Source: Plasmopara viticola (lineage: Eukaryota > Oomycota > Peronosporomycetes > Peronosporales > Peronosporaceae). Taken from it: DNA of 60,588 nucleotides. Made by a program: the position numbers and the translations under genes. The notes beneath the pieces were generated by a model. That model had not been told where the DNA came from, searched no databases, and saw only the letters and a program-made list of their open reading frames with translations. The stretch covers positions 1 to 60,588 of the forward strand of contig MBPM02000216.1 of the NCBI GenBank assembly GCA_001695595.3, read 5' to 3'. This document shows, piece after piece, positions 1 to 14,029 of the stretch. Position 1 is the stretch's first letter, and each line of letters opens with the position of its first letter.

Positions 1-3000
1 TTCTGTTGGAGCCTGAGACGTTGTACGGCCAAGAATACGTCCTTTCTATCGCTCTAGACATGCACAGATGCGAAAGCCACAACAAGTTAATCTTCTGTTG
101 GAGGCTGAGACGTTGTACGGCCAAAGATACGTCCTTTCTATCGCTCTAGACATGACAGATGCGATAGAGCCACAACGAAGTGTATAATCATTCTGTTGGA
201 GCGCTGAGACGTTGTACGGCCACAGATACGTCCTTTCTTCGCTCTAGACATGCACAGATGCAATAGAGCCCCAACGAAGTGTATAATCATTCTGTTGGAG
301 CGCTGAGACGTTGTACGGCCACAGATACGTCCTTTCTTCGCTCTAGACATGCACAGATGCGATAGAGCTCCAACGAAGTGTATAATCATTCTGTTGGAGC
401 GCTGAGACGTTGTACGGCCAAAGATACGTCCTTTCTATCGCTCTAGACATGCACAGATGCGATAGAGCCACAACGAAGTGTATAATCATTCTGTTGGAGC
501 GCTGAGACGTTGTACGGCCACAGATACGTCCTTTCTATCGCTCTAGACATGCACAGATGCAATAGAGCCCAACGAAGTGTATACATTCTGTTGGAGCGCT
601 GAGACGTTGTACGGCCAAAGATACGTCCTTTCTATCGCTCTAGACATGCACAGATGCGATAGAGCCACAACGAAGTGTATAATCATTCTGTTGGAGCCTG
701 AGACGTTGTACGGCCAAAGATACGTCCTTTCTATCGCTCTAGACATGCACAGATGCGAATAGAGCCCAACGAAGTGTATAATCATTCTGTTGGAGCGCTG
801 AGACGTTGTACGGCCAAATACGTCCTTTCTATCGCTCTAGACATGCACAGATGCGATAGAGCCCAACGAAGTGTATAATCATTCTGTTGGAGCGCTGAGA
901 CGTTGTACGGCCAAAGATACGTCCTTTCTATCGCTCTAGACATGCACAGATGCGATAGAGCCACAACGAAGTGTATAATCATTCTGTTGGAGCGCTGAGA
1001 CGTTGTACGGCCAAAATACGTCCTTTCTATCGCTCTAGACATGCACAGATGCGATAGAGCCCCAACGAAGTGTATAAGCATTCTGTTGGAGCGCTGAGAC
1101 GTTGTACGGCCAAAGATACGTCCTTTCTATCGCTCTAGACATGCACAGATGCAATAGAGCCCAACGAAGTGTATAATCATTCTGTTGGAGCGCTGAGACG
1201 TTGTACGGCCAAGATACGTCCTTTCTATCGCTCTAGACATGCACAGATGCGATAGAGCCCAACGAAGTGTATAATCATTCTGTTGGAGCGCTGAGACGTT
1301 GTACGGCCAAAGTACGTCCTTTCTATCGCTCTAGACATGCACAGATGCGATAGAGCACAACGAAGTGTTTATCATTCTGTTGGAGCGCTGAGACGTTGTA
1401 CGGCCAAAGATACGTCCTTTCTATCGCTCTAGACATGCACAGATGCGATAGAGCCCCAACGAAGTGTATAATCATTCTGTTGGAGCGCTGAGACGTTGTA
1501 CGGCCAAAGATACGTCCTTTCTATCGCTCTAGACATGCACAGATGCGATAGAGCCCCAACGAAGTGTATAATCATTCTGTTGGAGCGCTGAGACGTTGTA
1601 CGGCCAAGATACGTCCTTTCTATCGCTCTAGACATGCACAGATGCGATAGAGCCCAACGAAGTGTATAATCATTCTGTTGGAGCGCTGAGACGTTGTACG
1701 GCCAAAACGTCCTTTCTATCGCTCTAGACATGCACAGATGCGATAGAGCCACAACGAAGTGTATAATCATTCTGTTGGAGCGCTGAGACGTTGTACGGCC
1801 AAGATACGTCCTTTCTATCGCTCTAGACATGCACAGATGCGATAGAGCCACAACGAAGTGTAATCATTCTGTTGGAGCGCTGAGACGTTGTAGGCCACAG
1901 ATACGTCCTTTCTATCGCTCTAGACATGCACAGATGCAATAGAGCCACAACGAAGTGTATAATCATTCTGTTGGAGCGCTGAGACGTTGTACGGCCAAGA
2001 TACGTCCTTTCTATCGCTCTAGACATGCACAGATGCGATAGAGCCCAACGAAGTGTATAATCATTCTGTTGGAGCGCTGAGACGTTGTACGGCCAAAGAT
2101 ACGTCCTTTCTATCGCTCTAGACATGGACAGATGCGATAGAGCCCCAACGAAGTGTATAAGCATTCTGTTGGAGCGCTGAGACGTTGTACGGCCAAAGAT
2201 ACGTCCTTTCTATCGCTCTAGACATGCACAGATGCGATAGAGCCACAACGAAGTGTATAATCATTCTGTTGGAGCGCTGAGACGTTGTACGGCAAAGATA
2301 CGTCCTTTCTATCGCTCTAGACATGCACAGATGCGATAGAGCCCAACGAAGTGTATAATCATTCTGTTGGAGCGCTGAGACGTTGTACGGCCAAAGATAC
2401 GTCCTTTCTATCGCTCTAGACATGCACAGATGCGATAGAGCCACAACGAAGTGTATAATCATTCTGTTGGAGCGCTGAGACGTTGTACGGCCAAGATACG
2501 TCCTTTCTATCGCTCTAGACATGCACAGATGCAATAGAGCTCCAACGAAGTGTATAATCATTCTGTTGGAGCGCTGAGACGTTGTACGGATACGTCCTTT
2601 CTATCGCTCTAGACATGCACAGATGCGATAGAGCCACAACGAAGTGTATAATCATTCTGTTGGAGCGCTGAGACGTTGTACGGCCAAAGATACGTCCTTT
2701 CTATCGCTCTAGACATGCACAGATGCGATAGAGCCACAACGAAGTGTATAATCATTCTGTTGGAGCGCTGAGACGTTGTACGGCCAAAATACGTCCTTTC
2801 TATCGCTCTAGACATGCACAGATGCGATAGAGCCCAACGAAGTGTATCATTCTGTTGGAGCGCTGAGACGTTGTACGGCCAAATACGTCCTTTCTATCGC
2901 TCTAGACATGCACAGATGCAATAGAGCCCCAACGAAGTGTATAATCATTCTGTTGGAGCGCTGAGACGTTGTACGGCCAAAGATACGTCCTTTCTTCGCT

Positions 3001-6000
3001 CTAGACATGCACAGATGCAATAGAGCTCCAACGAAGTGTATAATCATTCTGTTGGAGCGCTGAGACGTTGTACGGCCAAATACGTCCTTTCTATCGCTCT
3101 AGACATGCACAGATGCGATAGAGCCCAACGAAGTGATATCATTCTGTTGGAGCGCTGAGACGTTGTACGGCCAAAGATACGTCCTTTCTATCGCTCTAGA
3201 CATGCACAGATGCGATAGAGCCCAACGAAGTGTATAATCATTCTGTTGGAGCGCTGAGACGTTGTACGGCCAAAGATACGTCCTTTCTATCGCTCTAGAC
3301 ATGCACAGATGCAATAGAGCTCCAACGAAGTGTATAATCATTCTGTTGGAGCGCTGAGACGTTGTACGGCCACAGATACGTCCTTTCTATCGCTCTAGAC
3401 ATGCACAGATGCGATAGAGCCCAACGAAGTGTAATCATTCTGTTGGAGCGCTGAGACGTTGTACGGCCACAGATACGTCCTTTCTATCGCTCTAGACATG
3501 CACAGATGCGATAGAGCTCAACGAAGTGTATAATCATTCTGTTGGAGCGCTGAGACGTTGTACGGCCAAAGATACGTCCTTTCTATCGCTCTAGACATGC
3601 ACAGATGCGATAGAGCCACAAAGTATAATCATTCTGTTGGAGCGCTGAGACGTTGTACGGCCAAAGATACGTCCTTTCTATCGCTCTAGACATGCACAGA
3701 TGCAATAGAGCCCAACGAAGTGTATAACATTCTGTTGGAGCGCTGAGACGTTGTACGGCCAAGATACGTCCTTTCTATCGCTCTAGACATGCACAGATGC
3801 GATAGAGCCCAACGAAGTGTATAATCATTCTGTTGGAGCGCTGAGACGTTGTACGGCCAAAGATACGTCCTTTCTATCGCTCTAGACATGCACAGATGCG
3901 ATAGAGCCACAACGAAGTGTATAATCATTCTGTTGGAGCGCTGAGACGTTGTACGGCCAAAGATACGTCCTTTCTATCGCTCTAGACATGCACAGATGCG
4001 ATAGAGCCCAACGAAGTGTATAATCATTCTGTTGGAGCGCTGAGACGTTGTACGGCCAAAGATACGTCCTTTCTATCGCTCTAGACATGCACAGATGCGA
4101 TAGAGCCACAACGAAGTGTATAATCATTCTGTTGGAGCGCTGAGACGTTGTACGGCCACAGTACGTCCTTTCTATCGCTCTAGACATGCACAGATGCGAT
4201 AGAGCCCAACGAAGTGTATAATCATTCTGTTGGAGCGCTGAGACGTTGTACGGCCAAGATACGTCCTTTCTATCGCTCTAGACATGCACAGATGCGATAG
4301 AGCCACAACGAAGTGTATAATCATTCTGTTGGAGCGCTGAGACGTTGTACGGCCACAGATACGTCCTTTCTATCGCTCTAGACATGCACAGATGCGATAG
4401 AGCCCAACGAAGTGTATAATCATTCTGTTGGAGCGCTGAGACGTTGTACGGCCAAAGATACGTCCTTTCTATCGCTCTAGACATGCACAGATGCATAGAG
4501 CCCAACGAAGTGTATAATCATTCTGTTGGAGCGCTGAGACGTTGTACGGCCAAAATACGTCCTTTCTATCGCTCTAGACATGCACAGATGCGATAGAGCC
4601 CAACGAAGTGTATAATCATTCTGTTGGAGCGCTGAGACGTTGTACGGCCAAGATACGTCCTTTCTATCGCTCTAGACATGCACAGATGCGATAGAGCCCA
4701 ACGAAGTGTATAATCATTCTGTTGGAGCGCTGAGACGTTGTACGGCCAAAGATACGTCCTTTCTATCGCTCTAGACATGCACAGATGCGATAGAGCCCAA
4801 CGAAGTGTATAATCATTCTGTTGAGCGCTGAGACGTTGTACGGCCAAAGATACGTCCTTTCTATCGCTCTAGACATGCACAGATGCGATAGAGCCACAAC
4901 GAAGTGTATAATCATTCTGTTGGAGCGCTCAGACGTTGTAGGGCCAAATACGTCGTTTCTATCGCTCTAGACATGCACAGATGCGATAGAGCCAACGAAG
5001 TGTATAATCATTCTGTTGAGCGCTGAGACGTTGTACGGCCAAGATACGTCCTTTCTATCGCTCTAGACATGCACAGATGCAATAGAGCCCAACGAAGTGT
5101 ATAATCATTCTGTTGGAGCGCTGAGACGTTGTACGGCCAAAGATACGTCCTTTCTATCGCTCTAGACATGCACAGATGCAATAGAGCCCAACGAAGTGTA
5201 TAATCATTCTGTTGGAGCGCTGAGACGTTGTACGGCCAAGTACGTCCTTTCTATCGCTCTAGACATGCACAGATGCGATAGAGAACAACGAAGTGTAAAA
5301 TCATTCTGTTGGAGCGCTGAGACGTTGTACGGCCAAAGATACGTCCTTTCTATCGCTCTAGACATGCACAGATGCGATAGAGCCACAACGAAGTGTATAT
5401 CATTCTGTTGAGCGCTGAGACGTTGTACGGCCAAATACGTCCTTTCTATCGCTCTAGACATGCACAGATGCGATAGAGCCACAACGAAGTGTATAATCAT
5501 TCTGTTGGAGCGCTGAGACGTTGTACGGCCACAGATACGTCCTTTCTTCGCTCTAGACATGCACAGATGCGATAGAGCCCAACGAAGTGTATAATCATTC
5601 TGTTGGAGCGCTGAGACGTTGTACGGCCAAGATACGTCCTTTCTATCGCTCTAGACATGCACAGATGCGATAGAGCCCAACGAAGTGTATAATCATTCTG
5701 TTGGAGCGCTGAGACGTTGTACGGCCAAAGATACGTCCTTTCTATCGCTCTAGACATGCACAGATGCGATAGAGCCACAACGAAGTGTATAATCATTCTG
5801 TTGGAGCGCTGAGACGTTGTACGGCAAAGATACGTCCTTTCTATCGCTCTAGACATGCACAGATGCGATAGAGCCCAACGAAGTGTATAAGCATTCTGTT
5901 GCAGCGCTGAGACGTTGTACGGCCAAGATACGTCCTTTCTATCGCTCTAGACATGCACAGATGCGATAGAGCCACAACGAAGTGTATAATCATTCTGTTG

Positions 6001-9000
6001 GAGCGCTGAGACGTTGTACGGCCACAGATACGTCCTTTCTATCGCTCTAGACATGCACAGATGCGATAGAGCCCAACGAAGTGTATAATCATTCTGTTGG
6101 AGCGCTGAGACGTTGTACGGCCAAATACGTCCTTTCTATCGCTCTAGACATGCACAGATGCGATAGAGCCCCAACGAAGTGTATAATCATTCTGTTGGAG
6201 CGCTGAGACGTTGTACGGCCAAAGATACGTCCTTTCTATCGCTCTAGACATGCACAGATGCGATAGAGCCACAACGAAGTGTATCTTCTGTTGGAGGCTG
6301 AGACGTTGTACGGCCAAAATACGTCCTTTCTATCGCTCTAGACATGCACAGATGCGATAGAGCCCAACGAAGTGTATAACATTCTGTTGGAGCGCTGAGA
6401 CGTTGTACGGCCACAGATACGTCCTTTCTATCGCTCTAGACATGCACAGATGCAATAGAGCCCCAACGAAGTGTATAATCATTCTGTTGGAGCGCTGAGA
6501 CGTTGTACGGCCAAGATACGTCCTTTCTATCGCTCTAGACATGCACAGATGCAATAGAGCTCCAACGAAGTGTTTATCATTCTGTTGGAGCGCTGAGACG
6601 TTGTACGGCCAAAGATACGTCCTTTCTATCGCTCTAGACATGCACAGATGCGATAGAGCTACAACGAAGTGATAATCATTCTGTTGGAGCGCTGAGACGT
6701 TGTACGGCCAAAGATACGTCCTTTCTATCGCTCTAGACATGCACAGATGCAATAGAGCTCCAACGAAGTGTATAATCATTCTGTTGAGCGCTGAGACGTT
6801 GTACGGCCAAAAATACGTCCTTTCTATCGCTCTAGACATGCACAGATGCAATAGAGCCCCAACGAAGTGTATAATCATTCTGTTGAGCGCTGAGACGTTG
6901 TACGGCCAAGATACGTCCTTTCTATCGCTCTAGACATGCACAGATGCAATAGAGCCCAACGAAGTGTATAATCATTCTGTTGGAGCGCTGAGACGTTGTA
7001 CGGCAACAAATACGTCCTTTCTATCGCTCTAGACATGCACAGATGCGATAGAGCCACAACGAAGTGTATAATCATTCTGTTGGAGCGCTGAGACGTTGTA
7101 CGGCCAAAGATACGTCCTTTCTATCGCTCTAGACATGCACAGATGCGATAGAGCCACAACGAAGTGTATAATCATTCTGTTGGAGCGCTGAGACGTTGTA
7201 CGGCCAAAGATACGTCCTTTCTATCGCTCTAGACATGCACAGATGCGATAGAGCCACAACGAAGTGTATAATCATTCTGTTGGAGCGCTGAGACGTTGTA
7301 CGGCCAAGATACGTCCTTTCTATCGCTCTAGACATGCACAGATGCAATAGAGCCCAACGAAGTGTATAACATTCTGTTGAGCGCTGAGACGTTGTACGGC
7401 CAAAGATACGTCCTTTCTATCGCTCTAGACATGCACAGATGCGATAGAGCCACAACGAAGTGTATAATCATTCTGTTGGAGCGCTGAGACGTTGTACGGC
7501 CAAAGATACGTCCTTTCCTTCGCTCTAGACATGCACAGATGCGATAGAGCCCAACGAAGTGTATAATCATTCTGTTGGAGCGCTGAGACGTTGTACGGCC
7601 AAAGATACGTCCTTTCTATCGCTCTAGACATGCACAGATGCGATAGAGCCCAACGAAGTGTATAATCATTCTGTTGGAGCGCTGAGACGTTGTACGGCCA
7701 CAGATACGTCCTTTCTATCGCTCTAGACATGCACAGATGCAATAGAGCTCCAACGAAGTGTATAATCATTCTGTTGGAGCGCTGAGACGTTGTACGGCCA
7801 AAATACGTCCTTTCTATCGCTCTAGACATGCACAGATGCGATAGAGCCACAACGAAGTGTATAATCATTCTGTTGGAGCGCTGAGACGTTGTACGGCCAC
7901 AGATACGTCCTTTCTATCGCTCTAGACATGCACAGATGCAATAGAGCCAACGAAGTGTATAATCATTCTGTTGGAGCGCTGAGACGTTGTACGGCCAAAG
8001 ATACGTCCTTTCTATCGCTCTAGACATGCACAGATGCGATAGAGCCACAACGAAGTGTATAATCGTTCTGTTGGAGCGCTGAGACGTTGTACGGCCAAAG
8101 ATACGTCCTTTCTATCGCTCTAGACATGCACAGATGCGATAGAGCCACAACGAAGTATAAGCATTCTGTTGAGCGCTGAGACGTTGTACGGCCAAGATAC
8201 GTCCTTTCTTCGCTCTAGACATGCACAGATGCAATAGAGCCCAACGAAGTGTATAATCATTCTGTTGAGCGCTGAGACGTTGTACGGCCAAAGATACGTC
8301 CTTTCTATCGCTCTAGACATGCACAGATGCGATAGAGCCACAACGAAGTGTATAATCATTCTGTTGGAGCGCTGAGACGTTGTACGGCTCAAGATACGTC
8401 CTTTCTATCGCTCTAGACATGCACAGATGCAATAGAGCTCCAACGAAGTGTATAATCATTCTGTTGGAGCGCTGAGACGTTGTACGGCCAAAGATACGTC
8501 CTTTCTATCGCTCTAGACATGCACAGATGCGATAGAGCCACAACGAAGTGTATAATCATTCTGTTGGAGCGCTGAGACGTTGTACGGCCAAAGATACGTC
8601 CTTTCTATCGCTCTAGACATGCACAGATGCAATAGAGCCCAACGAAGTGTATAATCATTCTGTTGGAGCTGAGACGTTGTACGGCCAAAATACGTCCTTT
8701 CTATCGCTCTAGACATGCACAGATGCGATAGAGCCACAACGAAGTGTATAATCATTCTGTTGGAGCGCTGAGACGTTGTACGGCCACAGATACGTTCTTT
8801 TCTTCGCTCTAGACATGCACAGATGCAATAGAGCTCCAACGAAGTGTATAATCATTCTGTTGGAGCGCTGAGACGTTGTACGGCCAAGGATACGTCTTTT
8901 CCTTGCTCTAGACATGCACAGATGCAATAGAGCTCCAACGAAGTGTAAAAGCATTCTGTTGGAGCGCTGAGACGTTGTACGGCCAAAGATACGTCCTTTC

Positions 9001-10600
9001 TATCGCTCTAGACATGCACAGATGCAATAGAGCCACAACGAAGTGTATCATTTCTGTTGGAGCGCTGAGACGTTGTATGGCCAAAAATACGTCCTTTCTA
9101 TCGCTCTAGACATGCACAGATGCGATAGAGTCCCAACGAAGTAAATAACCATTCTGTTGGAGCGCTGAGACGTTGTACGGCCAAAGATACGTCCTTTCTA
9201 TCGCTCTAGACATGCACAGATGCGATAGAGCCACAACGAAGTGTATATCATTCTGTTGGAGCGCTGAGACGTTGTACGGCCAAAATACGTCCTTTCTATC
9301 GCTCTAGACATGCACAGATGCGATAGAGCCCAACGAAGTGTAAATAAGCATTCTGTTGGAGCGCTGAGACGTTGTACGGCCAAGATACGTCCTTTCTATC
9401 GCTCTAGACATGCACAGATGCAATAGAGCCCCAACGAAGTGTATAATCATTCTGTTGGAGCGCTGAGACGTTGTACGGCCAAATACGTCCTTTCTATCGC
9501 TCTAGACATGCACAGATGCAATAGAGCCCCAACGAAGTGTATAATCATTCTGTTGGAGCGCTGAGACGTTGTACGGCCAAAGATACGTCCTTTCTATCGC
9601 TCTAGACATGCACAGATGCGATAGAGCCAACGAAGTGTAATTTCTGTTGGAGCGCTGAGACGTTGTACGGCCAAAGATACGTCCTTTCTATCGCTCTAGA
9701 CATGCACAGATGCGATAGAGCCACAACGAAGTGTATAATCATTCTGTTGGAGCGCTGAGACGTTGTACGGCCAAAGATACGTCCTTTCTATCGCTCTAGA
9801 CATGCACAGATGCGATAGAGCCCAACGAAGTGTATAATCATTCTGTTGGAGCGCTGAGACGTTGTACGGCCAAAGTACGTCCTTTCTATCGCTCTAGACA
9901 TGCACAGATGCGATAGAGCCCCAACGAAGTGTATAATCATTCTGTTGGAGCGCTGAGACGTTGTACGGCCAAAGATACGTCCTTTCTATCGCTCTAGACA
10001 TGCACAGATGCAATAGAGCACAACGAAGTATATCGTTCTGTTGAGCGCTGAGACGTTGTACGGCCAAAATACGTCCTTTCTATCGCTCTAGACATGCACA
10101 GATGCGATAGAGCCACAACGTAAATAAGCATGTTGGAGCGCTGAGACGTTGTACGGCCAAGATACGTCCTTTCTATCGCTCTAGACATGCACAGATGCAA
10201 TAGAGCCCAACGAAGTGTAAATCATTTGTTGGAGCGCTGAGACGTTGTACGGCCAAGATACGTCCTTTCTTCGCTCTAGACATGCACAGATGCAATAGAG
10301 CCCAACGAAGTGTATAATCATTCTGTTGGAGCGCTGAGACGTTGTACGGCCAAAGATACGTCCTTTCTATCGCTCTAGACATGCACAGATGCGATAGAGC
10401 CCCAACGAAGTGTATAAGCATTCTGTTGGAGCGCTGAGACGTTGTACGGCCAAGATACGTCCTTTCTATCGCTCTAGACATGCACAGATGCGATAGAGCC
10501 ACAACGAAGTGTATAATCATTCTGTTGGAGCGCTGAGACGTTGTACGGCCAAAGATACGTCCTTTCTATCGCTCTAGACATGCACAGATGCGATAGAGCC
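1..10600 (-). repeat. Homogeneous 100-bp satellite array, family A, minus orientation
   Basis: About 105 tandem monomers run without interruption. The full-length unit is 100 bp, with landmarks TTCTGTTGGAGCGCTGAGAC, TCTATCGCTCTAGACATGCA and AACGAAGTGTATAATCA. Substitutions between units are few. Most variation is small deletions at three hot positions: the CCAAAGAT run (seen as CCAAGAT, CCAAAT, CCAAAGT, CCACAGAT), the GAGCCACAACG run (GAGCCCAACG, GAGCCCCAACG, GAGCTCCAACG), and GTGTATAATCATT (GTATCATT, GTAATCATT). Mean spacing over the first 3 kb is about 98 bp. XbaI (TCTAGA) and AfeI (AGCGCT) each cut about once per unit. Open frames here, up to 182 codons on the minus strand at 6,330-6,878, are chains of the repeat with no conserved frame, so I call no gene. 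The array continues beyond base 1. Confidence 0.97.
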
Positions 10601-11250
10601 ACAACGAAGTGCATACTCGTTCTGTTGGAGCGCTGAGACGTTGTATGGCAAAATACGTCCTTTCTATCGCTCTAGACATGACAGATGCGAAGAGCCACAA
10701 CGAAGTGTGTAAGCATTCTGTTGCAGCGCTGAGATGTTGTACGGCCAGAGATACGTCCTTTCTACCGCTCATGCACAGATGCGATAGAGCCACAACGAAG
10801 TGTATAATCTTTTGTTGGAGCGCTGAGACGTTGTACGGCCAAAAATACGTCCTTTCTATCGCTCTAGACATGCACAGATGCGATAGAGCCCCAACGAAGT
10901 GTATAAGCATTCTGTTGGAGCGCTGAGACGTTGTACGGCCAAAGATACGTCCTTTCTATCGCTCTAGACATGCACAGATGCGATAGAGCCCCAACGAAGT
11001 GTATAATCATTTTGTTGGAGCGCTGAGACGTTGTACGGCCACAGATACGTCCATTCCTTCGCTCTAGACATGCACAGATGCAATAGAGCTCCAACGAAGT
11101 GTATAATCATTCTGTTGGAGCGCTGAGACGTTGTACGGCCACATATACGTCCTTTCCTTCGCTCTACACATGCACAGATGCAATAGAGCTCCAACGAAGT
11201 GTATAATTATTCTGTTGGAGCGCTGAGACGTTGTACGGCCAAAGATACGT

Positions 11251-11650
11251 CCTTTCTATCGCTCTAGACATGCACAGATGCGATAGAGCCACAACGAAGT
11301 ACATACTCGTTCTGTTGGAGGGCTGAGACGTTGTATGGCCAAAAATACGTCCTTTCTATCGCTCTAGACATGGACAGATGCGATAGAGCCCCAACAAAGT
11401 AAATAAGCATTCTGTTGGAGCGCTGAGACGTTGTACGGCCACAGATACGTCCTTTCTATCGCTCTAGACATGCACAGATGCGATAGAGCCACAACGAAGT
11501 ACATACTCGTTCTGTTGGAGGGCTGAGACGTTGTATGGCCAAAAATACGTCCTTTCTATCGCTCTAGACATGGACAGATGCGATAGAGCCCCAACAAAGT
11601 AAATAAGCATTCTGTTGGAGCGCTGAGACGTTGTACGGCCACAGATACGT
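11251..11650 (-). repeat. Tandem 200-bp dimer, two copies
   Basis: 11,251-11,450 and 11,451-11,650 read as identical. Each pairs an ACATACTCGT/GTATGGCC monomer with an ATGGACAGATG/AAATAAGCA monomer. The copies separate after 11,650, where the second continues with the TTCTTTCC subtype. This is the smallest HOR in the left arm. Confidence 0.9.
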
Positions 11651-12540
11651 TCTTTCCTTCGCTCTAGACATGCACAGATGCAATAGAGCTCCAACGAAGT
11701 GTATAATCATTTTGTTGGAGCGCTGAGACGTTGTACGGCCACAGATACGTCCTTTCCTTCGCTCTAGACATGCACAGATGCAATAGAGCTCCAACGAAGT
11801 GTATAATCATTCTGTTGGAGCGCTGAGACGTTGTACGGCCAAAGATACGTCCTTTCCTTCGCTCTAGACATGCACAGATGCAATAGAGCTCCAACGAAGT
11901 GTATAATTATTCTGTTGGAGCGCTGAGACGTTGTACGGCCAAAGATACGTCCTTTCTATCGCTCTAGACATGCACAGATGCAATAGAGCTCCAACGAAGT
12001 GTATAATTATTCTGTTGGAGCGCTGAGACGTTGTACGGCCAAAGATACGTCCTTTCTATCGCTCTAGACATGCACAGATGCGATAGAGCCACAACGAAGT
12101 GCATACTCGTTCTGTTGGAGGGCTGAGACGTTGTACGGCCAAAAATACGTCCTTTCTATCGCTCTAGACATGCACAGATGCGATAGAGCCCCAACGAAGT
12201 GCATACTCGTTCTGTTGGAGGCTGAGACGTTATAGCCAAAAATACGTCCTTTCTATCGCTCTAGACATTGACAGATGCGATAGAGCCCCAACGAAGTGTA
12301 TAAGCATTCTGTTGGAGCGCTGAGACGTTGTACGGCCACAGATACGTCCTTTCTATTGCTCTAGACATGCACAGATGCAATAGAGCTCCAACTAAGTGTA
12401 AATTCATTTAGTTGGAGCGCTGAGACGTTGTACGGCCACATATACGTCCTTTCCTTCGCTCTACACATGCACAGATGCAATAGAGCTCCAACGAAGTGTA
12501 TAATCATTCTGTTGGAGCGCTGAGACGTTGTACGGCCAAA

Positions 12541-12940
12541 GATACGTCCTTTCTATCGCTCTAGACATGCACAGATGCGATAGAGCCACAACGAAGTACA
12601 TACTCGTTCTGTTAGAGGGCTGAGACGTTGTATGGCCAAAAGTACGTCCTTTCTATCGCTCTAGACATGGACAGATGCGATAGAGCCCAACGAAGTAAAT
12701 AAGCATTCTGTTGGAGCGCTGAGACGTTGTACGGCCACAGATACGTCCTTTCTATCGCTCTTGACATGCACAGATGCGATAGAGGCACAACGAACTACAT
12801 ACTCGTTCTGTTGGAGGGCTGAGACGTTGTATGGCCAAAAATACGTCCTTTCTATCGCTCTAGACATGGACAGATGCGATAGAGCCCCAACAAAGTAAAT
12901 AAGCATTCTGTCGGAGCGCTGAGCTGTTGTACGGCCACAG
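12541..12940 (-). repeat. Second, diverged pair of the 200-bp dimer
   Basis: 12,541-12,740 and 12,741-12,940 repeat the dimer layout of 11,251-11,650 at an offset of about 1,297 bp (the ACATACTCGT marker is at 11,301 and 12,598). Scattered private changes (GTTAGAGGG, GAGGCACAACGAACT, TGTCGGAG, GAGCTGTTG) show these copies are older or less homogenised. The recurrence implies a longer ~13-monomer unit in this part of the array. Confidence 0.8.
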
Positions 12941-14029
12941 ATACGTTCTTTCCTTCGCTCTAGACATGCACAGATGCAATAGAGCTCCAACGAAGTGTAT
13001 AATCATTTAGTTGGAGCGCTGAGACGTTGTACGGCCACATATACGTCCTTTCCTTCGCTCTACACATGCACAGATGCAATAGATCTCCAACGAAGTGTAT
13101 AATCATTCAGTTGGAGCGCTGAGACGTTGTACGGCCAAAAATACGTCCTTTCTATCGCTCTAGACATGCACAGATGCGATAGAGCCACAACGAAGTGTAT
13201 ACTCGTTCTGTTGGAGGGCTGAGACGTTGTATGGCCAAAAATACGTCCTTTCTATCGCTCTAGACATGCACAGATGCGACAGAGCACAACGAAGTGTATA
13301 ATTATTCTGTTGGAGCGCTGAGACATTGTACGGCCAAAGATACGTCCTTTCTATCGCTCTAGACATGCACAGATGCGATAGAGCCACAACGAAGTGCATA
13401 CTCGTTCTGTTGGAGGGCTGAGACGTTGTATGGCCAAAAAATACGTCCTTTCTATCGCTCTAGACATGGCCAGATGCGATAGAGCCCCAACAAAGTAAAT
13501 AAGCATTCTGTTGGAGCGCTGAGACGTTGTACGGCCACAGATACGTTCTTTCCTTCGCTCTAGACATGATCAGATGCAATAGAGCTCCAACGAAGTGTAT
13601 AATCATTCTGTTGAAGCGCTGAGACGTTGTACGGCCAAAGATACGTCCTTTCTATCGCTCTAAACATGCACAGATGCGATAGAGGCACAACGAAGTATAA
13701 TCATTCTGTTGGAGCACTGAGACGTTGTACGGCTAAAGTTACGTCCTTTCTATCCTTCTAGACATGCACAGATGCGATAGAGCCACAACGAAGTGTATAA
13801 GCATTCTGTTGGAGCGCTGAGACGTTGTACGGCCACGGATACGTCCTTTCCTCCGCTCTAGACATGCACAGATGCAATAGAGCTCCAACGAAGTGTATAA
13901 ACATTCTGTTGGAGCGCTGAGACGTTGTACGGCCAAAAATACGTCCTTTCTATCGCTCTAGACATGCACAGATGCGATAGAGTCACAACAAAGTGTATAC
14001 TCGTTCTGTTGGAGGGCTAACACGTTGTA

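Noticed and set aside
6330..6878. 182-codon open frame on the minus strand, and about 150 similar frames across the window
   Set aside because: The translation is the satellite monomer read in successive frames. Length, start and stop follow monomer phase, and no domain or codon-level conservation is visible.
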